From NCBI RefSeq assembly GCF_011392115.1, contig NZ_JAAJBT010000001.1:1-64000 (forward strand): a DNA stretch of 64,000 bases, read 5' to 3'. The notes below the pieces were generated by a model. It made no database searches, was not told the origin of the DNA, and was given only the letters and a program-made list of their open reading frames with translations. This document shows positions 62,730 to 64,000 of this stretch, piece by piece; the stretch's first letter is position 1, and every line of letters begins with the position of its first letter. The DNA comes from Flavobacterium difficile. GTDB lineage: Bacteria; Bacteroidota; Bacteroidia; Flavobacteriales; Flavobacteriaceae. The translations under genes and the position numbers were made by a program.

Positions 62730-62977
62730 ACCACACTAACATTTGCATGTAATATTAAAATTCTCATTTCTTTGCAATGTTCTGAAATCAAAAACTTGCA
62801 AGTACAAATTGATGAACAATAGAAGTGTCAGATTCTTAAAAACTGATTATTAGAAGTAAAGAAAAAGTTGGCTTTGCTTTTAATATTGAAATTACCAACT
62901 ATAAAAAAGCAGTCAAACTTTTAACTAGTATTGGCGTACTAAAGCTGACTGCAATTAATCTTAAAAATACAAATGTA

Positions 62978-63538
62978 ATGAAAAAAATGTTATTTGGCTT
63001 AATTGCCACAGTTATGATGAGTGTAAGTGGAAATGCTCAAAAGATTTCTAATGAAGAAGCCAGATTATATTCTGCAAAAGTAATGGTGGAGTTTAAAAAC
63101 ACATTACAACCTGCTTTTAATGAGTCGAAAAGTTTTGAGGAGTTTATCAAAAATGTTACTGGACCTTACAATCCTCAGGGAAAAATTACAAATGTTGGAC
63201 ATGACGTTTTAAAAGTTGCTTATACTTTTATGTTAGAGAAAGTTTCTGATGATAAAATAGTTCAAACTTATAATGGCTTAGAAATTGGCAACGTTTTTAA
63301 ATACTTAAAAGAAAATCCATCTTTATCAGAAGGGAGTATATTCGGAATAAAATCAGATGTAACTAAAAATGTAAATGCTTTTAATAGTACAGTTGTAAAC
63401 AATTCAAATTTTAGATGTTGCTTTTTTTGTTTTAGATGTCATTTACAAACTGTGTTTGGTGAAGAAGCTGGTGATGTAATTTTAGATGCTATTGTTGAGG
63501 CGATTGTTACTTTCGTAAAAAATCTTTCGAAAAGATAA
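62978..63538 (+). CDS. Secreted protein of unknown function with C-terminal Cys cluster and amphipathic tail
   Basis: A 186-residue protein that I do not recognise. A signal peptide ends near 'SVSGNAQ' (21). The middle (25-140) is a mixed helical domain. Residues 146-155 are 'RCCFFCFRCH' with cysteines at 147, 148, 151 and 154, followed by an acidic turn and an amphipathic segment ('VILDAIVEAIVTFVKNL', 167-183). The Cys cluster could form disulfides or bind metal. It is divergent from the RiPP regulator, so a role in that system is possible, but only position suggests it. Confidence 0.7.
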   Translation: MKKMLFGLIATVMMSVSGNAQKISNEEARLYSAKVMVEFKNTLQPAFNESKSFEEFIKNVTGPYNPQGKITNVGHDVLKVAYTFMLEKVSDDKIVQTYNGLEIGNVFKYLKENPSLSEGSIFGIKSDVTKNVNAFNSTVVNNSNFRCCFFCFRCHLQTVFGEEAGDVILDAIVEAIVTFVKNLSKR

Positions 63539-63624
63539 ACTATAAATGAATCTTTTTACTTGTGTTAGTCTAAAGAAAGACAAGTTAAACATTTTAATAA
63601 ATTAATTTAATAATAATTAATAGC

Positions 63625-64000
63625 ATGAAAAAACTTTTTTTACTATCGTTATCATTTTTACTATTTGGATGTAAATCTTTTTTAATCAATAAAGCACTTG
63701 AAAAAGTAGGTGTTTACGATGATGAAGTAAAAATTAAAATTATTTCAAATGCAAATAAAAAAATAGTTTTTATTCCAATGAAACATATTGGTACTGAGAG
63801 TTTTTATGATGATGTAAGAGCTAAAATTGACTCTCTAGATAAGCAAAATCATTTTTTCTTTTATGAATTAGTTACTGGTGAAGAAGATTCTATAACCTCA
63901 AAAAAATTTAGAAAGATTTCAGGTCTTCCAGAAAATGATAAAGGATACTTAGAAATATTAGATTCAGTTTTTAAGAAAATAAAGTACAAGAAAAAATTAA
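63625..64000 (+). CDS. Lipoprotein, TraB/GumN-like (3' end outside window)
   Basis: 125 codons are visible. The lipobox cysteine is C16 ('FLLFGC'). 'KKIVFIPMKHIGTESFYDDV' (46-65) followed by 'HFFFYELV' resembles the core of the TraB/PrgY/GumN (ChaN-like) family: strand, 'HIG', FYD, then FFYE. Those proteins are putative metalloproteases or signal-peptide quenchers. The gene runs off the window, so the second half of the motif set cannot be checked. It lies 86 bases after the Cys-cluster protein gene on the same strand. Confidence 0.6.
   Translation, partial: MKKLFLLSLSFLLFGCKSFLINKALEKVGVYDDEVKIKIISNANKKIVFIPMKHIGTESFYDDVRAKIDSLDKQNHFFFYELVTGEEDSITSKKFRKISGLPENDKGYLEILDSVFKKIKYKKKL

Larger units (their letters stand above)
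62579..62977. other. 399-base divergent intergenic region with inverted repeats
   Basis: The only gap over 300 bases. It holds the regulator's -7 element; a perfect 12-bp inverted repeat AAATTCGGGAAT (62694-62705) / ATTCCCGAATTT (62718-62729); a small palindrome ACTTGCAAGT (62794-62803); AGTTGG/CCAACT arms (62866-62871, 62895-62900); and GCAGTCA/TGACTGC arms (62909-62915, 62946-62952) with an inner TAGTA/TACTA pair. The frame of the next gene is open from 62840 but has no start before 62978. I recognise no RNA family here. Confidence 0.5.

Noticed and set aside
62812..62853. A 13-codon frame (ATG to TAG) in the divergent gap
   Set aside because: Too short, no recognisable ribosome binding or conservation evidence.
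55797..62977. LanC or an ABC exporter hidden in the RiPP region
   Set aside because: I read both strands for the LanC zinc motifs and for Walker A/B ABC signatures and found none; all long frames here are accounted for.
63558..63585. ACTTGT/ACAAGT hairpin between the last two genes
   Set aside because: A 6-bp stem without a T run; too weak to call a terminator.

Overview
The window is AT-rich chromosomal DNA of a Bacteroidota bacterium, almost certainly a Flavobacterium or close relative. The evidence is type IX secretion (T9SS) sorting domains of both the short type A kind (end of the gene at 1135-7095) and the long gliding-associated type B kind (end of 10237-13707), Bacteroidetes -7 promoter elements of the TAnnTTTG form, SpII lipoproteins, POT peptide transporters, a class II HMG-CoA reductase with a GYDIA-type GHMP kinase, and a flavobacterial type of intergenic repeat at 9311-9403. 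I see no rRNA, tRNA, transposase, phage gene or CRISPR array.

Region by region. 1-7153: the end of an OmpA/PD40 envelope protein and a 1986-residue secreted T9SS protein with tandem repeats. 7184-10165: tRNA modification genes (dus, queD), a 2OG-Fe(II) oxygenase and a crotonase-family enzyme. 10237-17226: two large minus-strand surface genes, an IgGFc-binding-like type B T9SS protein and a 1135-residue SprA-like outer-membrane protein. 17348-31437: thirteen plus-strand genes, nearly all overlapping by 1 to 11 bases, encoding a nucleotidyltransferase, three radical SAM enzymes with B12-binding-like N-terminal domains, three methyltransferases, a CxxCH lipoprotein, a GT-C membrane glycosyltransferase, a polysaccharide deacetylase, a GNAT enzyme, a GT4 glycosyltransferase and a flippase. 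This looks like a dedicated pathway for an unusual glycan or glycolipid, and I cannot match it to a described one. 31545-37369: a serine hydrolase, an MNT-HEPN toxin-antitoxin pair, then lpxB, an NlpC/P60 lipoprotein and comEC.

37372-49725 is all minus strand: a proteinase K-like lipoprotein, a thioredoxin-like protein, a POT transporter, the GHMP kinase and HMG-CoA reductase of the mevalonate pathway, and a 2160-residue hybrid sensor kinase. 49850-55707 is a peptide-use locus: DPP IV followed by two POT transporters, each with a different long soluble insertion.

55797-62578 (minus strand) is a RiPP locus: a TPR/membrane/AraC regulator, a 67-residue precursor with a GG leader end, a lipoprotein subtilase with a huge insertion, a LanB-type dehydratase and a separate elimination-domain protein. 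No LanC cyclase or exporter is present in the window. A striking alternating palindrome lies between regulator and precursor. 62978-64000 holds a secreted protein with a Cys cluster and the start of a TraB/GumN-like lipoprotein.

The two best candidates for an undescribed system are the radical SAM/glycosyltransferase operon and the LanC-less lanthipeptide-like operon.
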